Positions 33,127 through 42,233 of a stretch of DNA of 42,294 nucleotides are shown piece by piece. The stretch lies in NCBI GenBank assembly GCA_032251315.1, contig JAVVEE010000015.1, positions 1-42,294 on the forward strand, read 5' to 3'. The notes beneath the pieces were generated by a model, which was not told the origin of the DNA, did not search any database, and saw nothing but the letters and a program-made list of their open reading frames with translations. The first letter of the stretch is position 1. The number at the start of each line of letters is the position of its first letter. Source of the stretch: LH-M37 sp032251315 (lineage in GTDB: Bacteria > Pseudomonadota > Gammaproteobacteria > SZUA-229). Made by a program: the position numbers and the translations under genes.

Positions 33127-35844
33127 TTAAATAATAAGCTCGCTGTGATCAGCGTTAAGCAGTCTTGAAATTTCGGATATTAGAGGATGCGTGAGGCTTC
33201 CTAGTTTTTCCTGGGCGCCTTTGTCAATATCCAGTTCAAGCTGGGCGGTGGCATTGCGTAACGCCAGCGCACCGCAGCAACGTGTGGCACCGTGGAGTTT
33301 GTGCACCTGTTGCTTGAGTCGTGCGCTATCATTATGCGATACCGCCTCGTCGATGTGCCTTAAATGTTCAGGCAGCTCATTGATCAACATGCTGGTTAAT
33401 TCGTTGGCAAGCTGGGTATTACCTGCGGCAAGTTCCAGTGCATCAGATTTTGAAAAAATCTCTATATTATGTGTGGTCTGTTTTATATGTTGTTGTTGTT
33501 GGGGTTTTTTTAATAGCCACTTGTCAATCATGCTTTGAATGCTGATCTCAGTCACCGGTTTAATCAATATCTCATCTATTCCGTATTGTTCAATCTGTTG
33601 TGACTGTTTTGTTACCATGGCATTAGCAGTTAGCGCAATAATGACGGTGGTATCATTTCTAACTTTACTACGAATGAGTTTTGACGTTTCATAACCATCC
33701 ATGTCAGGCATTTGTAAGTCCATAAATATCAGGTCGAAATTAGTATTGTAGGCGATGTCGATACTCTTATGGCCATTTGAGGCGGTGATTACATTGGCAC
33801 CGTTTTTCATCAGAACTATTTCTGCCAGTTTTAGATTTATGTCGTTATCGTCAACCACAAGTATATTCAATCCCGACCAGTTAAAGGATTTCGAAGGCAG
33901 CGTTTCTGTGGGTACTGTTAACTTCATGTCCCCATCAATAAGTTTTAAAACTGACAGTCGTATGGATTCGTATTTCGATGAGCGGAAAACAGCGTCATTA
34001 AAGCCGTAGTTTTTTATGTCGGCAAGGTCCTTATGAGAGCGAGTGCTGGCGATAGCGAATAACGGTATGTTAGTATTGCATTTTGGGATAAATGATCTAA
34101 TCTTGTTCTCATGCATGTCAGCTCTACAGACGCTGACAATAATCAGGTCGTATCCTGACACTGTTTCAGGGATTTCTCTGTGATGACTGGTTATTGCTCC
34201 CCAGGAATCGATCATGGTCAGTATGCCTTCGGTACAGATTTTGCAGGTGTCAATAAGGCATATTTTTTTACCATTCAAAACAGGATTGATAACACGCTCA
34301 AATGTTCTCACCTCGGTGGTGATGTCCAGTCTAAATGTTGAGCCTTTGTTGAGATGGCTCTCGAAGCTAATGCTGCCATGGATGAGCTTTGCCAGCTTCA
34401 TCGAAATGACCAGACCAAGACCAGTGCCACCAAACTTTTTTTCTATGGATCCATCAGCCTGGGTAAAGGCATTGAAGAGGCGTTCCTGTTGTGACGGATT
34501 CATGCCTATACCTGTATCGGTAACTGAAAAGCATAATGTTGAAAGTGACCCTGATTTCTGATTAGAGCTTACATGTAAAGAGACGTAACCTTTTTCAGTG
34601 AACTTAATGGCATTGCCAATAAGATTGATGAGTATCTGTCTAACTCGAGTGATGTCGCTATTAATTAAGCAGGGCGCGGTTTCATCAACGCGATAAAAAA
34701 GTTCAATATTTTTATCGTAGGCGATAGGCGCTAATAGATCTATTACATCTTCAACCGCATCAATAGGGTTAAATTCAGAGAAGTTAATTTCAAGTTTTCC
34801 GGATTCTATTTTTGAAAGATCAAGAACGTCGTCAATAATATGTAAAAGATTGTTGGCTGATTTTTTAATGGTTTCAGAATAGTCACGTTGCTGAGGCTCA
34901 AGATTGCTACTTTCCAGTAATTCGGAAAAACCAAGGATACCGCCCAGTGGCGTTCTCAGTTCGTGGCTCATATGGGCCAAAAATTCGGTTTTTGCCTTGT
35001 TCGCCCGCATGGCGTTGGTTCGTGCAATATCCAGTTCTATATTTCTTACTTCGAGTTCTTCCATGGTCTCGTGAAGTTCCCGGGTCGACTCATGAATCCT
35101 TGTTTCAAGATCTTCGCGAGAACTCTGTAGCTCCTCAGTCATAATGTTGACGCATGATTCCAGTATTCCAAGATCGCCAGGTGTCTGTTGGTTTATTCGT
35201 ATTTTGTAATCACCAGACGATATTTTTTTAACCGTACTGGTGAGAATGTTCACCGGGGTAAATATTTTTCTGCTTAGCTTCAGGGCGACGATAATGCTCG
35301 CCAATAGGACAATTAACGTTAGTAGCCCCCCCTCAAATGATGTTTGCAGTTTTTTCGCATTGATGTTTAAGGAGCTAACGGTAAGTTCGATATAACCAAT
35401 AACCTCCTCCTCATTACCGGTATTGCTGTTGCTGTCTTCCAACAGGTTAATATTCACTGTCTGAGTCTTGATCGGCTCCCTGAAAACAGTGAGTTCTTCA
35501 GATGCCAGTTTGTGCCATAAGGATTTCCTTTCTTGTGAGTAATTGTAATCGTTGACCGATGTCAGGAGCTTATTGCCGGCGTCGATTAATTTAATTTCTA
35601 TTATATCTTCGTCTGCCAGAATGTTTTGAAAAATAGGAGTGAGACTGTCAATGTTTCCTGAAAATACTGCATATTCTGATACCGGTGCCAATTGGTGTGT
35701 GACAATGGTGCCGTGCCTAACGGCTGATTCAGAAATATAATTCAACTGTGACCGAGTGAAATAGCCAGTCAACACGGTTGCTACGACTAGTAGTGGTAGC
35801 AGTGCGAGTGCGATAATTTGTTTTCTTATGTCCCAGTTATTCAT
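33127..35844 (-). CDS. BarA-like hybrid sensor histidine kinase
   Basis: 905 residues. TM1 (about 9-28), a periplasmic sensor (about 30-165), TM2 (about 173-190), a HAMP domain, and a coiled linker lead to HisKA with phospho-acceptor H294 (AHMSHELRTPL), the ATPase domain (N411 in NLIGNAIKF, DTGIGM, GGTGLGL), a degenerate receiver (about 524-640, acidic pair and acceptor Asp lost), a true receiver (about 658-775, D664/D665, D709, K762) and a C-terminal HPt with H851 (KLHGATRCCGAL). The order and N-terminal MNNWDIRKQIIALALLPLL resemble E. coli BarA (918 residues), which acts on UvrY/GacA. It starts 8 bp inside the binding-protein gene, so it is probably co-translated with it and not an ordinary stand-alone barA. 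Confidence 0.93.
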   Translation of the reverse strand: MNNWDIRKQIIALALLPLLVVATVLTGYFTRSQLNYISESAVRHGTIVTHQLAPVSEYAVFSGNIDSLTPIFQNILADEDIIEIKLIDAGNKLLTSVNDYNYSQERKSLWHKLASEELTVFREPIKTQTVNINLLEDSNSNTGNEEEVIGYIELTVSSLNINAKKLQTSFEGGLLTLIVLLASIIVALKLSRKIFTPVNILTSTVKKISSGDYKIRINQQTPGDLGILESCVNIMTEELQSSREDLETRIHESTRELHETMEELEVRNIELDIARTNAMRANKAKTEFLAHMSHELRTPLGGILGFSELLESSNLEPQQRDYSETIKKSANNLLHIIDDVLDLSKIESGKLEINFSEFNPIDAVEDVIDLLAPIAYDKNIELFYRVDETAPCLINSDITRVRQILINLIGNAIKFTEKGYVSLHVSSNQKSGSLSTLCFSVTDTGIGMNPSQQERLFNAFTQADGSIEKKFGGTGLGLVISMKLAKLIHGSISFESHLNKGSTFRLDITTEVRTFERVINPVLNGKKICLIDTCKICTEGILTMIDSWGAITSHHREIPETVSGYDLIIVSVCRADMHENKIRSFIPKCNTNIPLFAIASTRSHKDLADIKNYGFNDAVFRSSKYESIRLSVLKLIDGDMKLTVPTETLPSKSFNWSGLNILVVDDNDINLKLAEIVLMKNGANVITASNGHKSIDIAYNTNFDLIFMDLQMPDMDGYETSKLIRSKVRNDTTVIIALTANAMVTKQSQQIEQYGIDEILIKPVTEISIQSMIDKWLLKKPQQQQHIKQTTHNIEIFSKSDALELAAGNTQLANELTSMLINELPEHLRHIDEAVSHNDSARLKQQVHKLHGATRCCGALALRNATAQLELDIDKGAQEKLGSLTHPLISEISRLLNADHSELII

Positions 35845-36772
35845 TATTTTTATTTTTCAGTTTTTTTATTAGGGCCTTCCTGTCTGGTATGAGAATGCCT
35901 AGTGATTTGGCGACGTCCTTGTTTATAGATACATCGAAATCATCAGGGTAAATATAATGCTGTTTTATGCTCTGATTTATATAGTATTTCTTTATCAGCT
36001 CTGCGGTTTGGTAGCCCAACTGTTTGGTCGAGCTGTGCATTGCAGCCAGTGCGCCGGCACGTACAAAACTTTCTGAAAATCCGATAATTGGCACTTTATG
36101 TCGATAGGTGGTGAGCAGGATGCTCTTAATCGTGCCGGCGTTGTAAACGGAGGAGTCGGGTAGCGCCAGCAGGACATCGCTCTCTGATAAGGTGCTATTG
36201 AGTGCATCTATTACATTGATATATTGATTAATTAGTATCACTTGCAGTGTCAGCTGATATCTGTTGGCGCAGGTTTCTAACCTATGGATTAAATCTGCAT
36301 CCGCTTCAGGCAGCAGTAGGCTGACAGTCTGCCACTCATCATCGAGTGACCGTATCAGTGCAAATTGCCGGCATAGCGGTTGCGTCATTGACAGGTAGGA
36401 TATGTTTTCCTGTGCGGGCATTTTGTCAGGGTCAATGTCGGCCAGTATCTGCAGTTGCGTCACAGTTATGTTTTTTTCATCCAGTAGCGAGGCGGATTCA
36501 TTGCCGATGCTGACGATTAACTGTTTACCGTTAACGGTGATGCGCCGTGTATTCGCATCAATCGTTTTTATTTTGATGCCTGATCCACGGAGACTTTCAC
36601 GAATGCTCTGTACCAGTGACTGCTGATACCCGCTATCGGCTGCGCTGATTATATTGACCTGTTGTGCTGCCAGGGCAGTGGTAGCCGTGCAGGAAAAACA
36701 CGCCAGCAGACATAAGCCGCACAGCGCTGCCACTGCGGCTTTAAACGTCGAAGTGAGTGATAATCGATCCAT
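35837..36772 (-). CDS. Periplasmic ABC-type substrate-binding protein (PF04392-like)
   Basis: 311 residues. The N-terminus (about 1-36) is a signal peptide; it could be cut after TALAA, or at C25 if the LLAC acts as a lipobox. The mature part has the two-lobe binding fold of the ABC_sub_bind group: QVNIISAADSGYQQSLVQSI at the start, LLLPEADADLIHRLETCANR (about 172-190), DVLLALPDSSVYNAGTIKSI, and VPIIGFSESFVRAGALAAM. No permease or ATPase gene is near it. It is sandwiched between a TonB receptor (28 bp upstream) and the hybrid kinase, which overlaps it by 8 bp, so it is more likely to feed a sensor than an importer. The ligand is unknown. Confidence 0.82.
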   Translation of the reverse strand: MDRLSLTSTFKAAVAALCGLCLLACFSCTATTALAAQQVNIISAADSGYQQSLVQSIRESLRGSGIKIKTIDANTRRITVNGKQLIVSIGNESASLLDEKNITVTQLQILADIDPDKMPAQENISYLSMTQPLCRQFALIRSLDDEWQTVSLLLPEADADLIHRLETCANRYQLTLQVILINQYINVIDALNSTLSESDVLLALPDSSVYNAGTIKSILLTTYRHKVPIIGFSESFVRAGALAAMHSSTKQLGYQTAELIKKYYINQSIKQHYIYPDDFDVSINKDVAKSLGILIPDRKALIKKLKNKNNE

Positions 36773-36800
36773 TCTTTAATATAACTTCCGTTTTATCTAT

Positions 36801-38933
36801 CTAGTTAAATGAAATTGAGTACTCTATATATCCTGTCAGGTTTTGTTCAGCACGCGGGCCGATATCCGGCTGATGGTGATAGTTGTTATATTCAGCCAGC
36901 AGGTTTTTTAACACCAGTGACAATCTAGACAGGCTGCCGCTCTGTCGGTTCGTTTTCGACAGACGTAAATCCATGGTGTTGTAACTGCTCGCCGGTTCGC
37001 CCGGCACGTCCAGCCAGCCCATCTCGCCGACATGATAAAGACCCAGGCTGCCGCTATATTGTTTGCTGAACTGTTTTATCACCAGCAGCGAGGCTGTCCA
37101 CTCCGGTGCAGAGTTCATGTATTCTTCGGCGGTTAAAGCAAGTAACTCATCATGGCTTTTAATTTTCAGGTAGTTGACGTTGCCAAAAAAACGTAATGCG
37201 TACCCGGTGCGCAGGTCAAATTCAAGCTCCGCGCCGGTGACTTTCGTGCTGATAAGGTTGTTATTTATGTGCGTTTTGCCATCAAAGTTATCGGTGGCGA
37301 TGGGGATGGCTTCTCTTTGAATTAAATCATCCAGACGGTCATGGAAAATCCGCGCGTTGATAAGCAATTTGTCATCGAGAAACTGGCCGAAATAGCCGAT
37401 CTCCCGGCTGATGATGGTCTCATGTTCAATGTTGCTATTGGGCACCAGCTGTTGCTCGACCAGCGTGACGCCAATGGGTGCGCCGCCACTGGTCAGGTCA
37501 TGGCTAAATGCGACGTTACCGAACTCTTCGCCGATAAATGGACTGCGGATAGCCTTTGAAATGCCGATTCTTAAACTGTGTTTCTCGTTGAATTTATGGA
37601 TCAGGGCGAGTCGGGGTGAGACTTCGGTGCCCAGGGTTTTACTTTTTTCCAGCAGTGCGCCGAAGTTGAGCAGGTTTTGCGGATTAATCCGCCACTCCGA
37701 GTTGCCGAACAGACGGTAGGTTTCTCTTCGGATGGTGCCCTGGTCATTAAGCCAGTAGTTGGATTCAGAAATATCCTGCTGTGCGCTCATGCCCCAGATC
37801 AGTCTCAGACTGTTGGTGGTCTGATTGAAGTGGGTGAGCTCGAGATTATGCCTTTCAGATTTCAGGCCGAAATCCAGATCCAGTGTGAAATCATCAGTGG
37901 GATCGGTAGTTAGTCCGATTATGACTGGGACATATCCTGAAATGATTTTTGATGTGGATCGGTCGGTTTTATCCAGCAGGTTGTAATAATATTGCACGAC
38001 ATAGGAGTTTTTGCTGTCGACGGTGTTCTCCAGCTTCAGGAACTGGTGGGCATGGATGGTTTCGCTGTCACGCGCCGGTCTTATGCCCTGGGGTGAAAAG
38101 TTTTCATTAATCTCCAGGTCGGTGTTGCTGTAACCGCCCTGATAGGTGAGCTGGTTGCTGCGGTTGAGCTGGTAATCGGCACGGTAGTCAACGGCGCCGG
38201 TATGAATGTCATCGCGGTTGTCTACGAACTCATCCGAGTATTGCCGGTCACCGAGATTTTTTCGGGCATCCAGGCCATCATCATTTTGCGTGGAGAGGGT
38301 GACCCGGTAATCCAGGTCGCCGCTGTTGCCGCCGTAGCGATAAGTCAGGTCGGCAATGTCATGATTGCCCGCCCTGAACTGGACATATTGACCCGGATCT
38401 TCCGAGGCGTGGCGGGTGATGATATTGATCACCGCCAAAAACGAATTGGAACCATAGGTGGATGAGTTGGGGCCACGTGTGACTTCGATACGTTCGATGT
38501 CTTCAAGATTGATGGGCAGCATGTTCCAGTCCACTCCACCCAGCAGGGGCTCGTAAACGGAGCGGCCATCGATCAGCACCTGCATCTGTTTTGAATACTG
38601 GTCGGTATGACCGTGATAGGAGACAATTAACTTGGATTCTTCACCCCATTCGTTGACGCTGTTGCCGACGACAATGCCGGGAACCAGCCGGAGAACTTCG
38701 GGGATGGTTCGGGCGCCGCTGGCTTCGATGAGTTCCCGGTCGATGCTGGTGACCGCCATGGGGGTTTCCGAGAGGGGCTGTTCCAGGCGGCTGGCGGAGA
38801 GCACTACCGGCATTTCAAAGAACAGCTCATCATCATCCGCCTGTAGTGGCGTGGAGAGCGTGAAAGCCATGATTGAGATAATGGTGGCACCGGCGACTTT
38901 TGCAGCGGCGATATCCGGCTGGTGGAAGCTCAT
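36801..38933 (-). CDS. TonB-dependent outer membrane receptor
   Basis: 710 residues. A signal peptide ends near A32 (TPLQA-DDDE). The plug domain (about 40-175) has MPVVLSASRLEQPLSETPMAV, RTIPEVLRLVPGIVV, VLIDGRSVYEPL, and the IERIEVTRGPNSSTYGSNSF block that is the family signature. The barrel has many aromatic-rich strands and ends with EYSISFN, penultimate Phe rather than the usual terminal Phe. Substrate specificity cannot be told. It is the first gene of a minus-strand run with the binding protein and hybrid kinase, and it diverges from cysM; the 123 bp between them hold both promoters, with no Fur box recognised. Confidence 0.93.
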   Translation of the reverse strand: MSFHQPDIAAAKVAGATIISIMAFTLSTPLQADDDELFFEMPVVLSASRLEQPLSETPMAVTSIDRELIEASGARTIPEVLRLVPGIVVGNSVNEWGEESKLIVSYHGHTDQYSKQMQVLIDGRSVYEPLLGGVDWNMLPINLEDIERIEVTRGPNSSTYGSNSFLAVINIITRHASEDPGQYVQFRAGNHDIADLTYRYGGNSGDLDYRVTLSTQNDDGLDARKNLGDRQYSDEFVDNRDDIHTGAVDYRADYQLNRSNQLTYQGGYSNTDLEINENFSPQGIRPARDSETIHAHQFLKLENTVDSKNSYVVQYYYNLLDKTDRSTSKIISGYVPVIIGLTTDPTDDFTLDLDFGLKSERHNLELTHFNQTTNSLRLIWGMSAQQDISESNYWLNDQGTIRRETYRLFGNSEWRINPQNLLNFGALLEKSKTLGTEVSPRLALIHKFNEKHSLRIGISKAIRSPFIGEEFGNVAFSHDLTSGGAPIGVTLVEQQLVPNSNIEHETIISREIGYFGQFLDDKLLINARIFHDRLDDLIQREAIPIATDNFDGKTHINNNLISTKVTGAELEFDLRTGYALRFFGNVNYLKIKSHDELLALTAEEYMNSAPEWTASLLVIKQFSKQYSGSLGLYHVGEMGWLDVPGEPASSYNTMDLRLSKTNRQSGSLSRLSLVLKNLLAEYNNYHHQPDIGPRAEQNLTGYIEYSISFN

Positions 38934-39056
38934 TCTTATAATTGACTGCTTTCGATGGTGGCATTAGAAAGCCTGTAATATATACTCTCGAACCTGAGTA
39001 GTAAATCGTTATGCCACGGTAATTCCGGCGGCCTCGTATGAAAAATGGTGAATTCA

Positions 39057-39944
39057 ATGTATAAAACTCTGGCTGATTATGTGGGCCATACTCCACTGGT
39101 GCGTTTGCAACGCCTGCCGGGAGAAACCACAAATACACTGCTGGTCAAGCTGGAAGGCAATAATCCGGCGGGTTCGGTGAAAGACCGCCCGGCACTGAAT
39201 ATGATTGTGCAGGCTGAACGTCGCGGTGAGATTCATCCCGGCGATACCCTGATCGAGGCCACCAGCGGCAATACCGGCATTGCGCTGGCGATGGCGGCGG
39301 CGATCAAGGGTTATCGCATGGTGCTGATCATGCCGGAAAATATGAGCGAGGAGCGCCGTGCCGCCATGAAGGCGTATGGTGCCGAGCTGATTCTGGTGAC
39401 TAAGGAGCAAAGCATGGAGGGCGCGCGTGATCTGGCCTTGCAGATGCAGCAGGAAGGCAAGGGCAAGGTGCTGGATCAGTTCAATAATGCTGATAATCCG
39501 AATGCGCACTATCTCACCACCGGACCGGAGATCTGGCAGCAGACCGAGGGTACGGTGACACATTTTGTCAGTGCCATGGGCACCACGGGCACCATTATGG
39601 GGGTGTCACATTACCTCAAGGAGCAGAATCCGGCGATTCAGATTATCGGCGTGCAGCCGGAAGAGGGCTCCAGCATCCCCGGTATCCGCCGCTGGCCGGA
39701 AGCCTATTTGCCCGGCATTTTTGAAGCCAGCCGTGTTGACCGCCTGCTGGATGTGAACCAGCAGGACGCCGAACAGACCACGCGTGACCTGGCGGCGAAA
39801 GAGGGCATCTTCTGCGGGATTTCATCGGGCGGCGCGGTCGCGGCCATGTTGCAGCTGAGCAAGCAGCTGGAGCACGCGGTGATCGTTTCCATCATCTGTG
39901 ATCGCGGTGATCGTTATATGTCCACCGGTGTTTTTCCCGCCTGA
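39057..39944 (+). CDS. cysM: CysM, cysteine synthase B
   Basis: PLP enzyme that makes cysteine from O-acetylserine and sulfide or thiosulfate. 295 residues with K42 (GNNPAGSVKDR) as the PLP lysine, ATSGNTGIALAMAAAIKGY, the phosphate-binding GTTGT, EEGSSIPGIRRWP (typical of CysM rather than CysK) and CDRGDRYMSTGVF. ATG 39045 is a possible earlier start; 39057 is preferred because GGTGA (39047-39051) precedes it and it matches the E. coli N-terminus. rlmD follows after 23 bp. Confidence 0.95.
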   Translation: MYKTLADYVGHTPLVRLQRLPGETTNTLLVKLEGNNPAGSVKDRPALNMIVQAERRGEIHPGDTLIEATSGNTGIALAMAAAIKGYRMVLIMPENMSEERRAAMKAYGAELILVTKEQSMEGARDLALQMQQEGKGKVLDQFNNADNPNAHYLTTGPEIWQQTEGTVTHFVSAMGTTGTIMGVSHYLKEQNPAIQIIGVQPEEGSSIPGIRRWPEAYLPGIFEASRVDRLLDVNQQDAEQTTRDLAAKEGIFCGISSGGAVAAMLQLSKQLEHAVIVSIICDRGDRYMSTGVFPA

Positions 39945-39967
39945 TAATTTTTTAGAGTTGTTATTAA

Positions 39968-41314
39968 ATGTCTGATAAACGTCATCGGCGACGTCGTAAA
40001 CAACGTCTGCCGGAAGAAACTGTCCAGGTCGAAATTGAAGCTTTATCCGCGGAAGGTCGCGGCATCGCGCACGTAGAGGGTCGAATCGTTTTCATCGAGC
40101 AGGCGCTGCCGGGTGAAACCGTGGTATTCAAATATACTAAACTGAGCAAGAGCATTGCAGAGGGCCGTGCCATTGAGGTATTGCAGGCTTCGCCGGAGCG
40201 GGTGCAGCCCAAATGCAAGGCTTTTGAAATGTGTGGCGGCTGTTCACTGCAGCACATGTCGACTGCGGCTCAGCTTGAGCTGAAGCAAAAAACTTTTCTG
40301 GAGCATCTTGAGCATATCGGTAAAGTCACCGCTGAAAATATATTGCCGCCGCTGACCGGGCCGCTGTGGAGTTATCGTCACAAAGCGCGTCTGGGTGTTC
40401 GTTATGTGCGAAAAAAAGAGCGGGTTATGGTTGGTTTTCGGGAAAGCAATTCGGCTTTTATTACCGACACCGAGCAGTGCGAAATTTTGCATCCCAGTGT
40501 GGGTTTTCTTTTTACCGAGTTGTCAGATTACATCGGGCGCATGCAACAGAAAGAGTCCATTCCTCAAATTGAAGTGGCCGTCGGGGACAATCAAACCGTG
40601 CTGGTGTTCCGGCATCTAGAGCCGCTGCCGGAAACCGATAGAGAGATTCTGCGTGAACTGGCAGTGCAGCATGACCTGGTAATTTATTTGCAAGCCGGTT
40701 CTCCCGATGAGCTTGAAGCGCTGCATCCTTTGCAGCCTGAGCCGCTTTACTATGTGCTGCCAAAACACAATGTTCGTATAGAATTTCAGCCCTCTGACTT
40801 TACCCAGATTAATCCCGAAATAAATCGCGAGATGCTGGATCGCAGCATCGAATTTTTACAGCTGAATGAAAACGATCAGGTACTGGATCTGTTTTGCGGA
40901 CTGGGCAATTTTTCCCTGCCCATGGCGCGGCGATGCGCACAGCTCACCGCTGTCGAAGGCTCAGAGGTAATGGTGAAAAAAGCACGCGATAATGCGGCTA
41001 AAAATAATATTGGGAATGTCGAATTTTATATGGCTGATCTGTATAGCGATGATATTGCATCAGCATCCTGGCTGAAGAAAAAATACAACAAGATACTGCT
41101 TGATCCACCACGCTCCGGCGCTGATGCGGTGCTCAGGTATCTGGGTAAAATGGGGGCGGAACGTATTGTCTATGTTTCCTGTCATCCGGCAACACTGGCC
41201 CGGGATGCGGGTGTGCTGGTTAACGAGCTGGGTTACGGGCTGGCGGATGCCGGGATTATGGACATGTTTCCGCATACTAAACATGTAGAGTCTATAGCGG
41301 TTTTTGTTAAGTGA
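39968..41314 (+). CDS. rlmD: RlmD, 23S rRNA (uracil-1939-C5)-methyltransferase
   Basis: SAM-dependent m5U methyltransferase of 448 residues. A basic N-terminus (KRHRRRRKQR) precedes a TRAM domain (about 15-75). The 4Fe-4S cluster ligands are C83, C89, C92 and C171. The methyltransferase domain has DLFCGLGNFSLP (307-318) for SAM, LLDPPRSGAD (about 377-386) and the nucleophile C405 in VYVSCHPATLARD. These features fit RlmD (RumA). It follows cysM and converges with the FHA gene. Confidence 0.94.
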   Translation: MSDKRHRRRRKQRLPEETVQVEIEALSAEGRGIAHVEGRIVFIEQALPGETVVFKYTKLSKSIAEGRAIEVLQASPERVQPKCKAFEMCGGCSLQHMSTAAQLELKQKTFLEHLEHIGKVTAENILPPLTGPLWSYRHKARLGVRYVRKKERVMVGFRESNSAFITDTEQCEILHPSVGFLFTELSDYIGRMQQKESIPQIEVAVGDNQTVLVFRHLEPLPETDREILRELAVQHDLVIYLQAGSPDELEALHPLQPEPLYYVLPKHNVRIEFQPSDFTQINPEINREMLDRSIEFLQLNENDQVLDLFCGLGNFSLPMARRCAQLTAVEGSEVMVKKARDNAAKNNIGNVEFYMADLYSDDIASASWLKKKYNKILLDPPRSGADAVLRYLGKMGAERIVYVSCHPATLARDAGVLVNELGYGLADAGIMDMFPHTKHVESIAVFVK

Positions 41315-41370
41315 GTTTTAATTAATTAAAACTGGTTACGTATTTTAATCTGGATAAAAGCGTCCACCTC

Positions 41371-41460
41371 AGAAGCGCAGAGAAAAGCATAGTTAATTTA
41401 TGCATGGCACTGACTTAATTTTTTACAAAAATTAACTTTTTCTCAGCGCCTCTGCGGTAA
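41371..41460. terminator. Long imperfect hairpin at the rlmD/FHA junction
   Basis: AGAAGCGCAGAGAAAA (41371-41386) pairs imperfectly with the complement region 41437-41453 (TCTCAGCGCCTCT at its end), and GTTAATTT (41392-41399) pairs exactly with AAATTAAC (41429-41436). The TCTGCGGT motif (41451-41458) forms the outer edge. It lies between two convergent genes and would fold on either strand, so it is a likely bidirectional terminator derived from a dispersed repeat. Confidence 0.6.
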
Positions 41461-41473
41461 AAAGATTTAAATC

Positions 41474-42190
41474 TTATTCGACATAAAAACCCATTTTCAC
41501 ACCAGCGACTTCAATAACGTCGTTGTTTTTCAACGACTGCGCCTGCACGCCGACTTCCTGGTCATTGATCATGGGCTGTTTGTCATAAGCGCCGGCATCG
41601 ACCACGATCAGGAAAAAGCCCAGAGGGCGTCGGGTGATGGCCGCCACCTGTACACCGGGTTTGCCCAGCGTGGTCAGAATTTTTGTAATCTTCATGCGCT
41701 TGCCGCTGTTACTTTCGCCTAGCAGTTCTAAATACGCTTCACCTGGTCCTTTGGAGCCGGCAGCACCGGCGGATGCCAGATCCGCCGCAATTCTGCCAAT
41801 GGACTGTTCGAGTTTTTTACTGGTTTCACTGGAAACGCGTTGAGTATTTTCCTCCGGGCGTATGATCATGGTTTTTTCAAATTCGCCTTCACCGGCTTCT
41901 TCGGCCTCATTCACATATTCCAGAGAATGTTTGCCGATGAGAATTTTTTCGCCATTGCGTAAAGCGTGGTTGCTAATACGCTGGCCGTTGATCAGCGTAC
42001 CATTGGTGCTGTTCAGGTCTTCGAGAAAGGAATCATTGAGAATCGTCAGAATCCTGGCGTGGGTACCACTGACTGCGAGATTATCAATATGGATATCATT
42101 ATTCGGTTTTCGTCCGATGGTAATGATTTCCTGATCCAGTTTGTATTCTTGAAGCGGCTTACCGTTAAAGCTGAGTATTAGTTTTGCCAT
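41474..42190 (-). CDS. FHA-domain protein (one canonical, one divergent FHA)
   Basis: 238 residues, no membrane helix. The N-terminal FHA domain (about 1-95) has the phosphothreonine-binding set: IGRKPNNDIHIDNLAVSGTHARI with the GR and SxxH elements, and STNGTLINGQRI. A linker (about 96-165) is mostly charged and helical. The C-terminal part (about 167-238: MKITKILTTLGKPGVQVAAI and NDQEVGVQAQSLKNNDVIEVAGVKMGFYVE) has the strand spacing of a second FHA but not its binding residues. It probably recruits a phosphorylated partner, but no Ser/Thr kinase or phosphatase gene is visible in the window. It is alone on the minus strand next to the window edge. Confidence 0.88.
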   Translation of the reverse strand: MAKLILSFNGKPLQEYKLDQEIITIGRKPNNDIHIDNLAVSGTHARILTILNDSFLEDLNSTNGTLINGQRISNHALRNGEKILIGKHSLEYVNEAEEAGEGEFEKTMIIRPEENTQRVSSETSKKLEQSIGRIAADLASAGAAGSKGPGEAYLELLGESNSGKRMKITKILTTLGKPGVQVAAITRRPLGFFLIVVDAGAYDKQPMINDQEVGVQAQSLKNNDVIEVAGVKMGFYVE

Positions 42191-42233
42191 GGTCGTTGCT
42201 TAGTGCATAATATTTGTTATTTACTATTGAGTT

